DNA of 64,000 bases from assembly GCA_012845835.1 (NCBI GenBank), contig JABAKD010000025.1, positions 25,837,504-25,901,503 of the forward strand, written 5' to 3'. Every line of letters starts with the position of its first letter. Position 1 is the stretch's first letter. Shown piece after piece: positions 23,301-30,900 of this stretch. The notes under the pieces are model-generated. The model was given only the letters and a program-made list of their open reading frames with translations, had not been told where the DNA came from and ran no database searches. This stretch comes from Undaria pinnatifida (lineage: Eukaryota; Sar; Phaeophyceae; Laminariales; Alariaceae). The position numbers were made by a program, and so were the translations under genes.

Positions 23301-25351
23301 TCTATTGTATGACCGTATCCTCAATAGTGCCGATTCCCTGCTGAATAGGGCCGGTATATTAGGCTGATACATGCCGGCGCTATACGAAGCCCCTCACTAT
23401 GGTGTGGATGCATTTTTCATGTTTAAAAGAATTAAGCCGGCGCTGACTCTGTGACACACGGCAGTTGAGCGCGGTTTGCAGCGGCCCGACACAGATCGGT
23501 TTCCGTGCTTTTTAACCGCTCGAAACGCTGACTCTTGCAGTGAGCTGAGTAGGCGATCGTTCGTCGTTTTTTCTGCGGAAGAAGCCACCCGAGAGGCAAG
23601 CTGGCTGATAGCTCGCTGTTTTTTTGGTGAATCTCTTCACAAAATCAAAATATGAGGCTTGTTTAGTCTGTCAAGCGTCGAGGCCAGATTTGATCCCTGA
23701 GGGTTCCGGCGAAGCACTGTGAAAAGTAAGCGCTAAGCCGTGCAGTGTGCTGGGCAGGCCACCGTTCGTTGTTGTTTTTTGCGGCAGGAGCCGTCCGAAA
23801 GGCAAGTGAAGCACTTGTGAAAGTGAACGCTCAGATGTGCGGCACGCGCGCAGCGTGATGATGCGCGCTTGTACTGTTGCACTCTCATCCTATGGTAGAG
23901 AGTTGGTAAGACCGCACTCGCAGTTATTTAGGTCGTTGTTCCTGGGGCCCAGTCCGAAACGGCGCCAGTCTGTCCGTAAACGTAAGCAACCTTTGGACAT
24001 TATCATTGAAATAAAACGTTGCTAATGTTTCCGGACACGGTGATAAAATATTAGTGGTGAAGCGCGCTACGATGGATATGCAAAGGTATACCGTTTTTTG
24101 GCTGAAATGTTTTCTGATTGACGGGGCTCCTTAACCCGAAATCTTCGGAAAAAACAAATAACAGGCATGTTTTTGCAATATCATACGAAGTACGTGGTGT
24201 TTTTTGTGTTTTTTTTTTGTACCTAGGCCATGAGCCTGTTCGTGGAGTTGCACATTCGGTTTTTCTAAAAAAAAAGTGGCTTTTGGGGTAAGGGGTGTAG
24301 TATTAATAGTATTAACAGTAGAGAGCTATTCAAGTGAGGAACCTTAAAAAAAGAAAAAATGCTGCGTCTCCTCCGTGGCACGTGTCTAGTATTAGTAGTC
24401 GTTGCAGGCAGGGCCGACGGGCCTTTTCGTTGCTGGTGAAGCTACATTCGATCGACCGGAATGGTTCTCGTCCGATGGCAACGATCAGCCCTTCCCGGAG
24501 GACAACGTCTTAGCTCCCTCCCCCCCCCCTCCACCCCCCCTCCACCCCCAACGGTGCTCCGTCTCGAAAGGGCCGCATGGTCAATGGTCAAATGACTACA
24601 GAAAGGCAACATTCGAGTACGCCCCCACCCCTCCACCCCCAACGCTTCTCCGTCCCGAAACGGATGGGTAGTCGCAAGTCAAATTACTTTTTAAACGCCA
24701 AGCAACAAACGTGTTCCTCCCCCCCCCCCCGTTCGCCGTCCACATCGCGAAATACGCCAGTCCCAGGAGAAAAACTCCTTACAGTCTCGAAAGAACGGAG
24801 CCCTCGGGCACGTCTCGGGCGGAGTTTCCGCGGCAGCGGCTGTGGCTGCTCCAGCGGTAAGGGTAGAAGATAGCACACTGTCGCCTGGACCAAGCGTGGT
24901 CTACCCATCGGACACCGGAGGAGGTCGAGATATCTCCGACATAGATCGCCGTCTCGGAGAGCTTCACGAGTTTTTGATGAGAGCTAAGGCGGGAGGAGGG
25001 GGGGCGAGGGTTCCCCTTCCCCTCCCCGTGCCGCCTCCTATGGCCGAGGGGTCTCGACCTGCCCCAGAGGGTGTCGGAAACGAAGAACCGGAGCTAGGAA
25101 CAGTTTTTGGGAACCGGCGTGAGAAAAGTTTGCCGCCGCCGCTACCGCCGCCTGAAGCGGATGCGAGTGGGTCGGAAGAGTTCAGCAGCGGCTCAATATC
25201 AGCAGCGGTGGTAGAAAGAGAAGTTCATGACGGGGTCGAAGATGATGGTGGTGGTGGTGGTGGTGATGGTGGAAGCCTCGGGGACAGTGTACATGATGGG
25301 GGGCAGAAATATGTTGGGGATAGGAATAGTGAGGGTGACGGTGTACTGTGA
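2209..25351 (+). CDS. CCDC61: CCDC61/VFL3-like centriole and basal-body protein (5'-partial, 14 exons)
   Basis: Spliced gene of at least 14 exons: 2209-2336, 2503-2784, 4826-5020, 6530-6673, 6746-6800, 7254-7354, 7766-8010, 13799-14086, 14833-14937, 16155-16240, 18513-18609, 20820-21167, 21973-22822 and 24785-25351. Reading phase agrees at every junction, giving about 1,160 residues. Visible landmarks in CCDC61/VFL3 order are: the second half of the head domain (ITQKTGSAKKFPVF, LLTYADL, then KRYMILTYAAEYDRVHYPL), a charged coiled coil, an Arg/Ser/Gly-rich region, FDPTAYQREREQRLRR, and a terminal helix DISDIDRRLGELHEFL. Members of this family belong to the XRCC4/SAS-6 fold group and act in basal-body assembly and orientation, which suits an organism with flagellated zoids. 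The start of the head domain is absent. A coil exon expected between exons 2 and 3 was not found. The protein is much longer than animal CCDC61 because of low-complexity insertions. The family call is secure; some exon ends are provisional. Confidence 0.85.
2503..2784 (+). CDS. CCDC61: CCDC61-like exon 2 (end of head domain)
   Basis: The exon starts after CCTCCGCCCAG in phase 0 with EVLKARRAG. A Gln/Gly/Ser/Asn-rich insertion of about 45 residues follows, encoded partly by CAG repeats. Then comes the family hallmark KRYMILTYAAEYDRVHYPL. The donor is taken as GAG/GTGACG. The insertion sits in a loop that is short in animal homologues. Confidence 0.85.
2935..3215 (+). repeat. Dispersed repeat R2
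   Basis: The block starts near CCGTTTTTTGGCTAAAC and includes GGGGAGC, CTAGGCTATGGGATTTT and TTAGGAGCCTAAGAA. Related blocks are at about 16290-16880, 19600-19935 and 24085-24385 (plus), and 52375-52600 and 33385-33475 (minus). Confidence 0.55.
4045..4275 (+). repeat. Dispersed repeat R1
   Basis: The block runs from GACCGGTTGAGCTCCTCAAG to a variant of CTGCTGCGCCCCTAKTAGCG followed by TGGGAT. Related copies lie at about 17710-18200, 19190-19460 and 34255-34900 (plus), and 15235-15500 and 40015-40290 (minus). No coding frame is shared between copies. Confidence 0.65.
4385..4702. repeat. CCGGCACTATA-type element flanked by short direct repeats
   Basis: This copy has the same architecture as 14283-14540: terminal words CTAACAGCTAGTCGGCGACT (left) and CTAACTGGTTGGCCGATT (right), with inverted and direct CCGGCACTATA motifs between them. 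Related but less complete blocks lie at 23225-23395, 58425-58690 and 61190-61360. Confidence 0.7.
4826..5020 (+). CDS. CCDC61: CCDC61-like exon 3 (coiled coil)
   Basis: After GCCGCAG the exon reads ENAELRRKVDFLAARLAEAE, then a Gly-rich spacer, then LRRLQRDYEELQ. Both ends are in phase 0. The only well-placed donor is CAG/GCGAGC, implying a GC-AG intron; the next good exon also begins in phase 0. Confidence 0.7.
5394..5530 (+). pseudogene. Truncated extra copy of CCDC61-like exon 4 with its acceptor
   Basis: The segment resembles 6425-6563: the same intron end, the same TCCAG acceptor, then codons for VELDNLRETH against AELNDLRETH in the intact exon. Similarity stops after about 12 codons and no donor follows. 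It is an upstream partial duplicate, separated from the real exon by a LINE fragment. Confidence 0.7.
5655..6424 (+). mobile_element. 3' end of a non-LTR retrotransposon with poly-C tail
   Basis: A degenerate frame (stop near 5951) ends in a charged region with the zinc-knuckle-like pattern MCPCGTTTESRTHIIGECE at about 6033-6088. This is typical of the C terminus of LINE reverse-transcriptase polyproteins. The frame ends at 6350. A short tail containing GGTGCTCCGTCTCG, TGGTCAATGGTCAAATGACT and GAGTACG leads into 27 C residues (6398-6424). It lies in intron 3 of the CCDC61-like gene. The reverse-transcriptase core is missing, so this is a 5'-truncated copy. Confidence 0.75.
6530..6673 (+). CDS. 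CCDC61: CCDC61-like exon 4 (coiled coil)
   Basis: The acceptor is TGGTCCAG and the donor CAG/GTGCTC. The exon is exactly 48 codons in phase 0. It encodes AELNDLRETHERLQ and a long Ala/Glu/Arg helix ending in SAAAEEADQ, a clear coiled coil. Confidence 0.8.
6746..6800 (+). CDS. CCDC61: CCDC61-like exon 5 (coiled coil, donor uncertain)
   Basis: After CGGTTCAG the frame reads STAVRTEAEDGDQHRRHL. Donors at 6801 (GTCCTC) and 6807 (GTGTGA) both leave one base, as the next exon requires. The first gives the better continuous helix into LREQLEDSAQRL. Confidence 0.55.
6925..7115 (-). mobile_element. LINE 3'-tail copy with poly-C end, in intron 5
   Basis: On the minus strand this block has the same plan as the LINE tail at 6339-6424: GTGCTCCGTCCCG, a GGTCTATGGTC segment, ACTGAGTCCA, then a C run (G run on plus). 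It is nearly identical to 29740-29955. The minus-strand frame upstream of the tail looks coding, as expected for a LINE C terminus. Confidence 0.6.
7254..7354 (+). CDS. CCDC61: CCDC61-like exon 6 (coiled coil)
   Basis: The exon has a pyrimidine-rich acceptor ending GCATGCAG and a strong donor AGG/GTAAGA. It encodes SLREQLEDSAQRLRRSKDE followed by VDQLKKDLAR, a strongly charged heptad-type helix. It ends on a codon boundary. Confidence 0.8.
7766..8010 (+). CDS. CCDC61: CCDC61-like exon 7 (end of coil, Ser/Arg-rich)
   Basis: After GGGCACCAG the frame reads ERVTSRAARAKIRELSSRG and becomes Ser/Arg/Gly-rich. The donor GAG/GTGAGG leaves two bases (AG), matching the one-base start of exon 8. The composition fits the basic Ser-rich region that follows the coil in CCDC61. 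Confidence 0.7.
8577..8718. repeat. Inverted-repeat partner of 12772-12915
   Basis: Read in reverse complement, 12772-12915 matches this block closely over about 140 bases. Shared words include GGTTTGGGCGCGATCCGTGC, GGGGTGGGCACAA and CTTCGGGCACA. The two copies lie 4 kb apart inside one intron. Confidence 0.75.
9358..9842. repeat. Dispersed repeat, direct copy of 12083-12603
   Basis: About 490 bases align in the same orientation to 12083-12603. Shared words include TCGTCCCCTCGTGGAGACGA, AGGATGGGTTG and GCACAGCGGAAATATGGGGT. Small indels separate the copies and neither has a convincing open frame. Confidence 0.75.
9925..10190. repeat. Dispersed repeat with CAAGGACGTCAGCCGTGAG core
   Basis: The block joins two words found together or singly elsewhere. 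CAAGGACGTCAGCCGTGAG and its flank recur at 63708-63860 and, shorter, at 45605 and 49178. CCAGCTGTGAGATCGAATAT and its flank recur at 62630-62725. Copy ends are not resolved. Confidence 0.65.
10240..11560. repeat. Poly-G array with two interleaved repeat units
   Basis: Unit A contains GTGCGTGGAAACTATAAAT and GATAAATGTGACRGTTTTGG. It occurs at about 10246, 10480, 10606 and 11440. Unit B contains GTGGTGCTAGGTCTAGGCGA and GTTTATTACTCTGG. It occurs at about 10845 and 11145. G runs of 8-19 bases separate the units. Confidence 0.7.
11665..11862. repeat. 98-bp tandem duplication
   Basis: Two near-identical head-to-tail copies begin with ACCATTATTTTCTGACATCG and end with TGTCACCGCCAT. Confidence 0.85.
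12083..12603. repeat. Dispersed repeat, direct copy of 9358-9842
   Basis: This is the second copy of the pair described at 9358-9842. It is slightly longer because of small insertions. Confidence 0.75.
12772..12915. repeat. Inverted-repeat partner of 8577-8718
   Basis: This is the reverse-complement copy of 8577-8718. Confidence 0.75.
13566..13653 (+). pseudogene. Decoy copy of the start of CCDC61-like exon 8
   Basis: About 190 bases (13495-13690) are a degraded tandem copy of 13690-13885. It has the same C-rich tract and acceptor CCAG/C, then RQQHSSGSGGSGGSTSR. The frame then drifts, and the site equivalent to CTCTAG/GTGGGG reads CTCTAGATGAGC, so the donor is lost. Confidence 0.65.
13799..14086 (+). 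CDS. CCDC61: CCDC61-like exon 8 (Ser/Arg/Gly-rich)
   Basis: After CCACCCAG the exon takes one base to complete the AG left by exon 7, then reads RQQHSSGIGGGGGGGTSRG and on into ADSPRHASGSRNSS. Donors at 13886 (GTGGGG) and 14087 (GTGCGG) both leave two bases, so either can join exon 9. Composition favours the longer form. Confidence 0.65.
14283..14540. repeat. CCGGCACTATA-type element flanked by short direct repeats
   Basis: The interior carries TAGTGCCGGTATG, AATACCGGCAC and several CCGGCACTATA/GCACTATATAGGGA words. Both ends carry a variant of CTAACAGCTAGTCGGCRACT followed within about 30 bases by GTCAGSC. The element at 4385-4702 has the same plan. Confidence 0.7.
14833..14937 (+). CDS. 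CCDC61: CCDC61-like exon 9 (FDPTAY motif)
   Basis: The exon takes one base to complete AGG, then reads GRSRSTSSKRGDRRGG and FDPTAYQREREQRLRR before donor AAG/GTGAAT. The F-D-P-T-A-Y segment followed by a basic helix is a recognised landmark of CCDC61/VFL3 proteins. The acceptor TTTTTTCGAAAAG is purine-rich just before the AG, but the phase fits on both sides. Confidence 0.8.
16155..16240 (+). CDS. CCDC61: CCDC61-like exon 10
   Basis: The acceptor is TTGCCTAG and the donor GGAG/GTAATG. Starting with one base and ending with one spare base, the frame reads MEEDRRRRERQEIGSSPARN. It extends the basic helix after FDPTAY and joins in phase to GVTRGRSSV of exon 11. Confidence 0.75.
16840..17590. 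repeat. Tandem array of a roughly 90-120 bp unit, about 8 copies
   Basis: Each unit contains TTAGAACTCCTCAATTGGTT or a variant, then RGAGCCTCAGAAAGAAAAYG, then a T-rich stretch with TTGTTGTCTCAAAA. The unit resembles single blocks inside repeat R2, so the array probably grew from one such copy. Confidence 0.85.
18513..18609 (+). CDS. CCDC61: CCDC61-like exon 11 (Ser/Arg/Gly-rich)
   Basis: After TCGTCCGCAG two bases complete the codon begun in exon 10. The frame reads VTRGRSSVRGGSSGYGSAG and MGSRTSRGSST. The donor AAG/GTACAC leaves two bases, as exon 12 needs. Another GT at 18629 would break phase. Confidence 0.7.
18665..18765 (-). repeat. Dispersed repeat R3
   Basis: This is the reverse complement of a block also seen at 16320-16420, 59785-59880 and 61610-61705. 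Shared words are variants of AACCCCTTTAGAGCCCC, CCCTCCCTATACTA and TTGTCCCCAAAAAGG. Confidence 0.7.
20440..20615 (+). mobile_element. LINE 3'-tail copy with C-rich end
   Basis: The plus-strand order is GTGCTCTGTCCCGGCAT, GGGTCTATGGTCTTAAGACT, GAACTTAGTAAACCCACCCC. It corresponds to the minus-strand tails at 6925-7115 and 29740-29955. Confidence 0.55.
20820..21167 (+). CDS. CCDC61: CCDC61-like exon 12 (Ser/Arg/Pro-rich)
   Basis: The acceptor is GTCGAAAACAG, taking one base. The frame reads SRLSLSGRSDDASSRASSRS, a Pro-rich stretch and GSSSAAPLASSRLYNSRNN. Donor GGGAG/GTGGGA leaves two bases. Other open frames in this interval are Pro/Leu/His shadows. Alternative donors at 21132 and 21212 would change phase. 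Confidence 0.65.
21973..22822 (+). CDS. CCDC61: CCDC61-like exon 13 (long low-complexity exon)
   Basis: The acceptor is CGCGGAG (or AAG three bases on, same phase). The exon carries Gly/Ser/Arg-rich sequence, an acidic patch GDIEDEEQEMQQYHHYHQQQ, and ends TPAEEEAVRK. The best exit is AAG/GCGAGT, a GC donor that leaves no spare base, matching the phase-0 start of exon 14. If that donor is not used, the frame stops at 22858. Confidence 0.65.
22830..23165. repeat. Minisatellite of about 35 bp in intron 13
   Basis: Degenerate copies of CACRGCTGAGGATTTYACAC followed by ACATAAG run through the block, which starts immediately after the GC donor of exon 13. Confidence 0.8.
24500..24732 (+). mobile_element. 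Two short LINE-tail copies with C-rich ends
   Basis: GGTGCTCCGTCTCGAAAGG, TGGTCAATGGTCAAATGACT and GAGTACGCCCCC match the tail at 6339-6424. A second, more diverged copy follows directly, ending CGTGTTCCTCCCCCCCC. They lie in intron 13, just before exon 14. Confidence 0.6.
24785..25351 (+). CDS. CCDC61: CCDC61-like exon 14 (C terminus)
   Basis: The exon starts after CTCCTTACAG in phase 0. It reads through an Ala-rich stretch to DISDIDRRLGELHEFLMR, the conserved terminal helix of CCDC61/VFL3. A Pro-, Glu- and Gly-rich tail follows, with GAT/GGT repeats, and ends at TGA. The tail after the helix is longer than in animal homologues and may be lineage-specific. Confidence 0.75.
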   Translation, partial: SRKNGALGHVSGGVSAAAAVAAPAVRVEDSTLSPGPSVVYPSDTGGGRDISDIDRRLGELHEFLMRAKAGGGGARVPLPLPVPPPMAEGSRPAPEGVGNEEPELGTVFGNRREKSLPPPLPPPEADASGSEEFSSGSISAAVVEREVHDGVEDDGGGGGGDGGSLGDSVHDGGQKYVGDRNSEGDGVL

Positions 25352-25388
25352 CAGAAGGGAGGAGAGGGAGAGTAGGGCCGGCTGTCGA

Positions 25389-25490
25389 GGGGGGGGGGGG
25401 GGGAGGGGGGGGCTCGATTCATGCAGGGCCGTAATTGTATGACCATAGACCATCGCATTCCGGCAATACCGGGACGGAGCACGTAGGGTT
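25389..25490 (-). mobile_element. LINE-tail copy just after the CCDC61-like stop
   Basis: A G run is followed by ATGCAGGGCCGTAATTGTAT and GGGACGGAGCAC. This is the reverse complement of the poly-C tails described elsewhere. It begins about 40 bases after the stop codon, so it probably lies in or next to the 3' UTR. Confidence 0.55.
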
Positions 25491-26814
25491 TGCACCGACA
25501 GCTGTGTGGGGGGGGGGGGCTAAAAGCGGTGCGTGTATTATGAATGGCCGCGGATGGAACGGCGATAAGGTGAGCATGGTTTGCACGCTATCTGTTCGAT
25601 ACCTGCTGGACTTTTAATAACGGGAGCTGGACGATTGAAAAGTGTTGCTGGCCTCGGTAATTACGGTCAAGTGTAAATGGACGAAATACTTCCAGGTACA
25701 AAAATCAAGCCACGGAAACACTTTCTTCGACAGGAAGGCGTTAACCCTCTCATCCAACCCCCAAAAGTATCCTAGTTTTTTCCCCAAGTGTTTTGTCCCC
25801 GTATTGGGATTGCAGTGCTAAAAGGGTGGAGATATGTTGGACCGCGCCGAAGAACGGGTAGGGGCCGTACCAACGAAGCCTCCACTCTCGACAAGCTGCC
25901 AGGAGAAACGTGGTTGACGTTGTAGATAGAGACGGCGCAGTGGGACTCTGGTTGAGTTGGCCAACGCGGGAAGACGTTGCGTATCCGCCCCTTACCCCTT
26001 GGTGCCCTGAAGCGCTGAAGGCTGCTCGTTTCGCCGAACGAAAACACGTTTAGGGATAAAAGTAACGATCGTACGTGCCGCGATAGCAAAACGTTAAGAG
26101 CACTTCCATTTGAAAAATGTATCACACCTTAGCTCTTTTGACAAAGTATCGTTCGGGAAACGTTTCACGGTCGTCCATCTTGCCGGGCCGCGTGTTTGAT
26201 TTTTACCTATCATGCTCAACTGCTGAAATGTGTATCGGTACTTACTGTAGGTAATATAGCGTGGATGTGGGAGGTATTACCTGATTGTAGATACAATGTA
26301 CAAAGGCATTCGATGCAACCAGAGTCAAGTGTGGTAGAGCCTGAACAATAAACGTAGAGATTCGTAATATCGGACGCGGTACACAAGGTGCGCGGTCGAC
26401 AACACAAGCAAAAACGAGCAATGTTCACCTAGGCTTGGAGGACAAAGAAGGCCGAAGGGAAAATAAATATCTCCGTCGAGGGCAACGCCCTGAGGTTCAA
26501 TGAGCTTCAACGCGGCCTTTTCATCCCGAGCAGCGTGATAAACGATTCGACGCCGGCGTATTTTGCAAAATAATAAAGCACAAAAGCTTGATATTGGCAT
26601 AGCAACAGGGTGCGAGGTGCCATGGGCCGCTGCAATGCCCCCCCTCCCGCACCGATACATACATATCTCATAAGCCGAGGACAAGCTCACCAGCCCCTAC
26701 CACGTGCACCAGGTCATAAAACACTTTTCACAACACCATGGTGTCTCAAAATCAAATCAACGAACACCCGAATGCAGGTCATCATACTCATCGCTACTAC
26801 GCTGACGTGTCGTC

Positions 26815-27110
26815 GCAACCGGTGTCCTCTTTCACTGTTCAGCCTATCAGTCCGACCCACGTCATCCTCTCCCGACGCAAGGCGTATGCAGTGAAATGTC
26901 TGCAACCGATGTCCTGTTTCACTGCTGGGCTTGTCAACACAACCAAATACCAATTACAGCGTATGCGGTGAAATCTCGTTGCAACCGATGGCATATGTCA
27001 CTCTGTGTAGCTTGTCCACGCATCCAAATATCAATTAAAGCGTACGCACTGAAATTTCGCTGCAACCGGTGTCACATTTTCACTGCTAAGCGTGCCCAAA
27101 CAGCCAAGCG
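26815..27110. repeat. Tandem repeat of about 82 bp, roughly 4 copies
   Basis: Each unit carries variants of GCGTATGCAGTGAAATSTC, TGCAACCGATGTC and TTTCACTGCT, plus a CCAAATATCAATTA-like word. Divergence is moderate. Confidence 0.75.
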
Positions 27111-27638
27111 CCGAACACCAGAACCTCGAAAACCCAAAGACGCTTATCAAAAACCGAAACTCTCATCACACCGTAATCTCAAATTCAAGAACCACGCACA
27201 AAAATCCGAAACTCCTACAACATCGAAACCAGGAGCTGAACAAAAACAAAAAAAAACCAGCCTCAATTAAGTTGTCTTTGCGTACCTCCCAGCGCACCGT
27301 TACACGATTATCTCGACGCCGCGTGCACACTCAACAGGGGGATCGGGGTCGCTTCCAGCAGGGCGTGCGGAAGGCTAGCGCTACGAAAACACGGCCGCCA
27401 CCACGGGAAGTCTCCTAAAAAAAACAGAGCAATGAGAAATCCAGGCTGAGATTTACAGGAAAATGGTACATTCGGGAGCCTTCATGCTGAAGATAAGAGT
27501 GTAGATAACGCACCCTTCCTATAAATAAGAAACCAAGTCTGAGCCAGGATGTTGCTGTGTCTTGCTACACCACTGGGTCTCCTGTATTGGGCCGCCCCGT
27601 CCATTACACTTCCGCCGATGCATGCATTCGCCCACGTG

Positions 27639-27941
27639 TCACACCGTGCAGACTGGGAGACATTGCTGGCGCGCTGCGCTGTGTACTTCCGCACCGAGTA
27701 GCGGGCGAAGCATAGTATTCTTCTCTTCCTCAGCCGGACCTTCCACAACCCACCTCCTCGATTTCTCTCTCGGGGGGGGAAGGTCAGGTGCCCGTGTTAA
27801 CCGCGGTAACCGTGTCAACGCGATTGAACGCTCGATGTAGTTCAGCAAGGCGTAGAGAACGCTGGCGGTGACGACGATGGCCAACAAGTCGGCACGGGCA
27901 GGCTTGCCGTGCTTGACCCGAGATACGCCGTCCTTCAAAAC
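27639..27941 (-). CDS. Membrane-protein gene, exon 6 (C terminus)
   Basis: Acceptor CATCCCCGAAG, then VLKDGVSRVKHGK, the hydrophobic ADLLAIVVTASVLYALLNYI, a charged tail (WVVEGPAEEEKNTMLRPLL) and a TGA stop. Confidence 0.6.
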   Translation of the reverse strand, partial: VLKDGVSRVKHGKPARADLLAIVVTASVLYALLNYIERSIALTRLPRLTRAPDLPPPREKSRRWVVEGPAEEEKNTMLRPLLGAEVHSAARQQCLPVCTV

Positions 27942-30900
27942 CTTCGGGGATGAGGTTGGAGGTCGCGTGGCATCATTTTTATCAGTACGAGACACAAATA
28001 CGATGCTTCGTAACACCGAGGAGAGCCAATCGGAACTCTGAAAAATTAACATTTCATCTCTCCCCCGCGCCAAAATCCGTTGAACGTCGATCTCGGGGGG
28101 AAACTCGATTTCGCGCGCGCTCTCTCCGAGGATCGAGTCCACTCCGCACAATATGATCGAACTCGACCACCATCTCGGTTACCGCCAAAACGTAACAACA
28201 AGAAAAAAAGCTCAGTACCCTGGTGGAAAGGGGGGGCGGGGGGGCGGTCCCTGCACCGGGTCTATCCCACACGCGCAGTCTCGAGAACACGTGCGGCCGC
28301 CGAGCGCGGCGATCCCGAATTGGTCTAGTATTGAGCGGATCTTGTGAAGATGCTCGCTGCAGGGGGGGGGGGGGGATTCGTTCGTGCTGTTCTTAGTCCG
28401 GGAACGAGCTTGCGACAAGCACTCGTGAAGAACGCTCTGTCTGGGATGGTTCGTAAGATTCGATCTACGGGTTAATTCGACGAACACATGCCATACAAGG
28501 AGAGAAGGGGAGTGTGACTTGTTGCTGCACACAACTACTGGCTGGTTGTACCAAGTGCTCCAGGTAGGCCATAACAACAACACGACGAGTCAGTAAGTAC
28601 CAGGAGTAGACTATACGCACGCACTTCTATGCTGCTCTCTGTTATCGCTAGGACTACGGCTCAACCACTCTGCTTGTGTTTGTGCCGCTGGTTGATGTCG
28701 TAACTTTCATCTAACTACAGTCACATGTAGCCAATAACAATCCGTCCGGAGCGCCCGGCCAATCGAATGAGTGCAAGTACGATCGGGTCATTGTTTCTGA
28801 TTTTGAAAATGCCTATGCAAATGAGTATCTATCTCCAGATCGTTCGTAGGATTATTGTCATCACCGTTATTTTTATTTTTGCGATGGTGGTGGTTGTATA
28901 GTGGTTGTGGGTGGTGGTGGTGGTGTTGGTGCTGGTGGTGATGGTAGTGGTAGTTGTAGTGGTGTCGGTGGTGGCAGCAGTGTTGGTTTTAGCCATGGGT
29001 GGCAGTTGTGGACGAAGAAAATCGATCGAAAACGAACAGTCCGAAACGACGCAAAACGTCTCTAACGCGTGCGGTGATCCACGTGCGATCTCCTGCGGAG
29101 TCTCGTTACATACCCCCCCCTTCCATGCACACACGTGAACACCTACATACCCGGCAGACGCAAAGCGTGATGCTGACCGATAGTGGCGACGTGACCTTGA
29201 TCGCCTGCAGGAAGCACAGGCTTAGCGCGGCTTTCGCTGATCCTATCACTGCCGCCTGGCGTAACAAATCGACAACGGAGACCGAACTGACGAGCAGTGT
29301 GGTCAATTCTCCGGAATCGAGCACCAAGAGCACCATCTGGGCTAGAGCGAGCGGCGCCGTTCTCGACACTAGCTGCACCGGCGACATCTGAAGAACGGCG
29401 ATTGTGATCGAACGTGAGGGAGTTGCGGTCCACGCAGGGCATGTTCGTGGGGGGCAGAGGGGCGTGCAATCATTTTCATGCATAGCCGTAGCTCCTGCGT
29501 GCACTTATCCTAGCACCTGTGCCTATCTCTATCTCTAATCACTTTGGGTAGTTTCTCAGTTAGGGAGCCCCGTCAGTCAACACAAACACTAGAAGAGCTG
29601 TGAGTCGGCATGACTTAAGTCTCCAACTAATTATTAGTCGGACTAATAGTTAGTCATTCCCCGGAGGTGCCGGCTATCCGACTTGCTGGGTCCCCACACT
29701 TGTAGGATGTCTGCTTAATGCGGGATGTGTTTTTTTGGGGGGGGCCGGACCCCCGGGAGGGGGGGGGAGGGTGTACTCAGTTTATGCATGGCCGTAGTCG
29801 TATGACCATAGACCCTCGCATCCCTACTATGCCGGGATGGAGCACGTCGGGTTTGCACCCACCAGGCAGACATTGCTTGCACCAAGCTCGAAGCGCCGTG
29901 AGGTGCTCGGCGAGTCGCATGAGGAGTGAACTGCATCGTTCCAAGAACCGCTCGTGTGACGGACTTCGGCATCTTGTATTTACTTTCTTGTCTATTGATG
30001 ACAGCGCCAATGAGTTATTTCTTTTTCTGGTGTGGCCACTCCAGAGACAGCAATGGGTGTTGCTATGTAACTGCCTCGTGGGTGCGTTACCATATTCACA
30101 CTACGTGGTGCGATCATTCTCCGCGTGAGGAGTGAGGGTTCACCCCGGTCTAACTCGACAACCATCATGGTGACCGCCAAAAGAAGAAAAAAGAAAAGCA
30201 AACGGTACCCTGGTTGTCTAGCTCACATAGCGATTGGCATGTTCTACAGCGTCGGGGCCGACCAACGCCAACCCCAATATACATATAATGTTTTACAGCG
30301 TCGGTGCCAACCGAGGTGGACTATTATATATGTATTTTAAGGGGGTTCGGGGGGGGGGGGGGGCTAATTTGGCTCGCTTCGCTTCGCCCCACTTAAGTCG
30401 GCAAGTCGGCTGGCCATCAGCTGGCTTCGCCAACCGACTTGCGCACTAAATTGAGCTAGTTGGCGATCGGCATCCACCGACTAGTTAGTGGTCGTAAAAA
30501 TCTGCCGACTCACAGCTCTAATAATTTGGGCAAAGAAAGCTATGATACGCACCCGTGCTACCGTCGTAGCAAGTAAGTATGCCTACCTCCATGTCGCCAT
30601 TGAGCAGCTCCCCTTTGAGCACCAGCAATGCCGCGGTAAATACAACGAAGGGTGCCGTCGCCGTCAATTTGGATAGAGATGGATCTAGCCTGTTAAAGGA
30701 GGCTAGCACCATGCTCACAACTAGGAGAGCCACAATCACCTGAGAAAGCATTAAAGGGTAAGGTAGGGAGGGAGGGAGGGAGGGAGGGAGGGAGGGAAGG
30801 TTGGGGTTTGGTGTGTTTGGAACGCCCGTCCGCATCATCAGTGACAAAGGGTTGAGGTAACGTGGAGCGCCCACACCGCAAAGCTTATTACAAATCGATC

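Larger units (their letters stand above)
25352..27638. other. Convergent intergenic interval between genes 1 and 2
   Basis: Apart from the LINE tail and the tandem repeat at 26815-27110, open minus-strand stretches at 25772-26125 and 26325-26690 have no recognisable family. No exon with sound splice sites was found. Confidence 0.4.

Noticed and set aside
26325-26690. Minus-strand frame with RRRRIVYHAARDEKAALKL, possibly a transposon protein or an exon
   Set aside because: It is not joined in phase to the membrane-protein gene, which already ends at 27639, and no family could be named.
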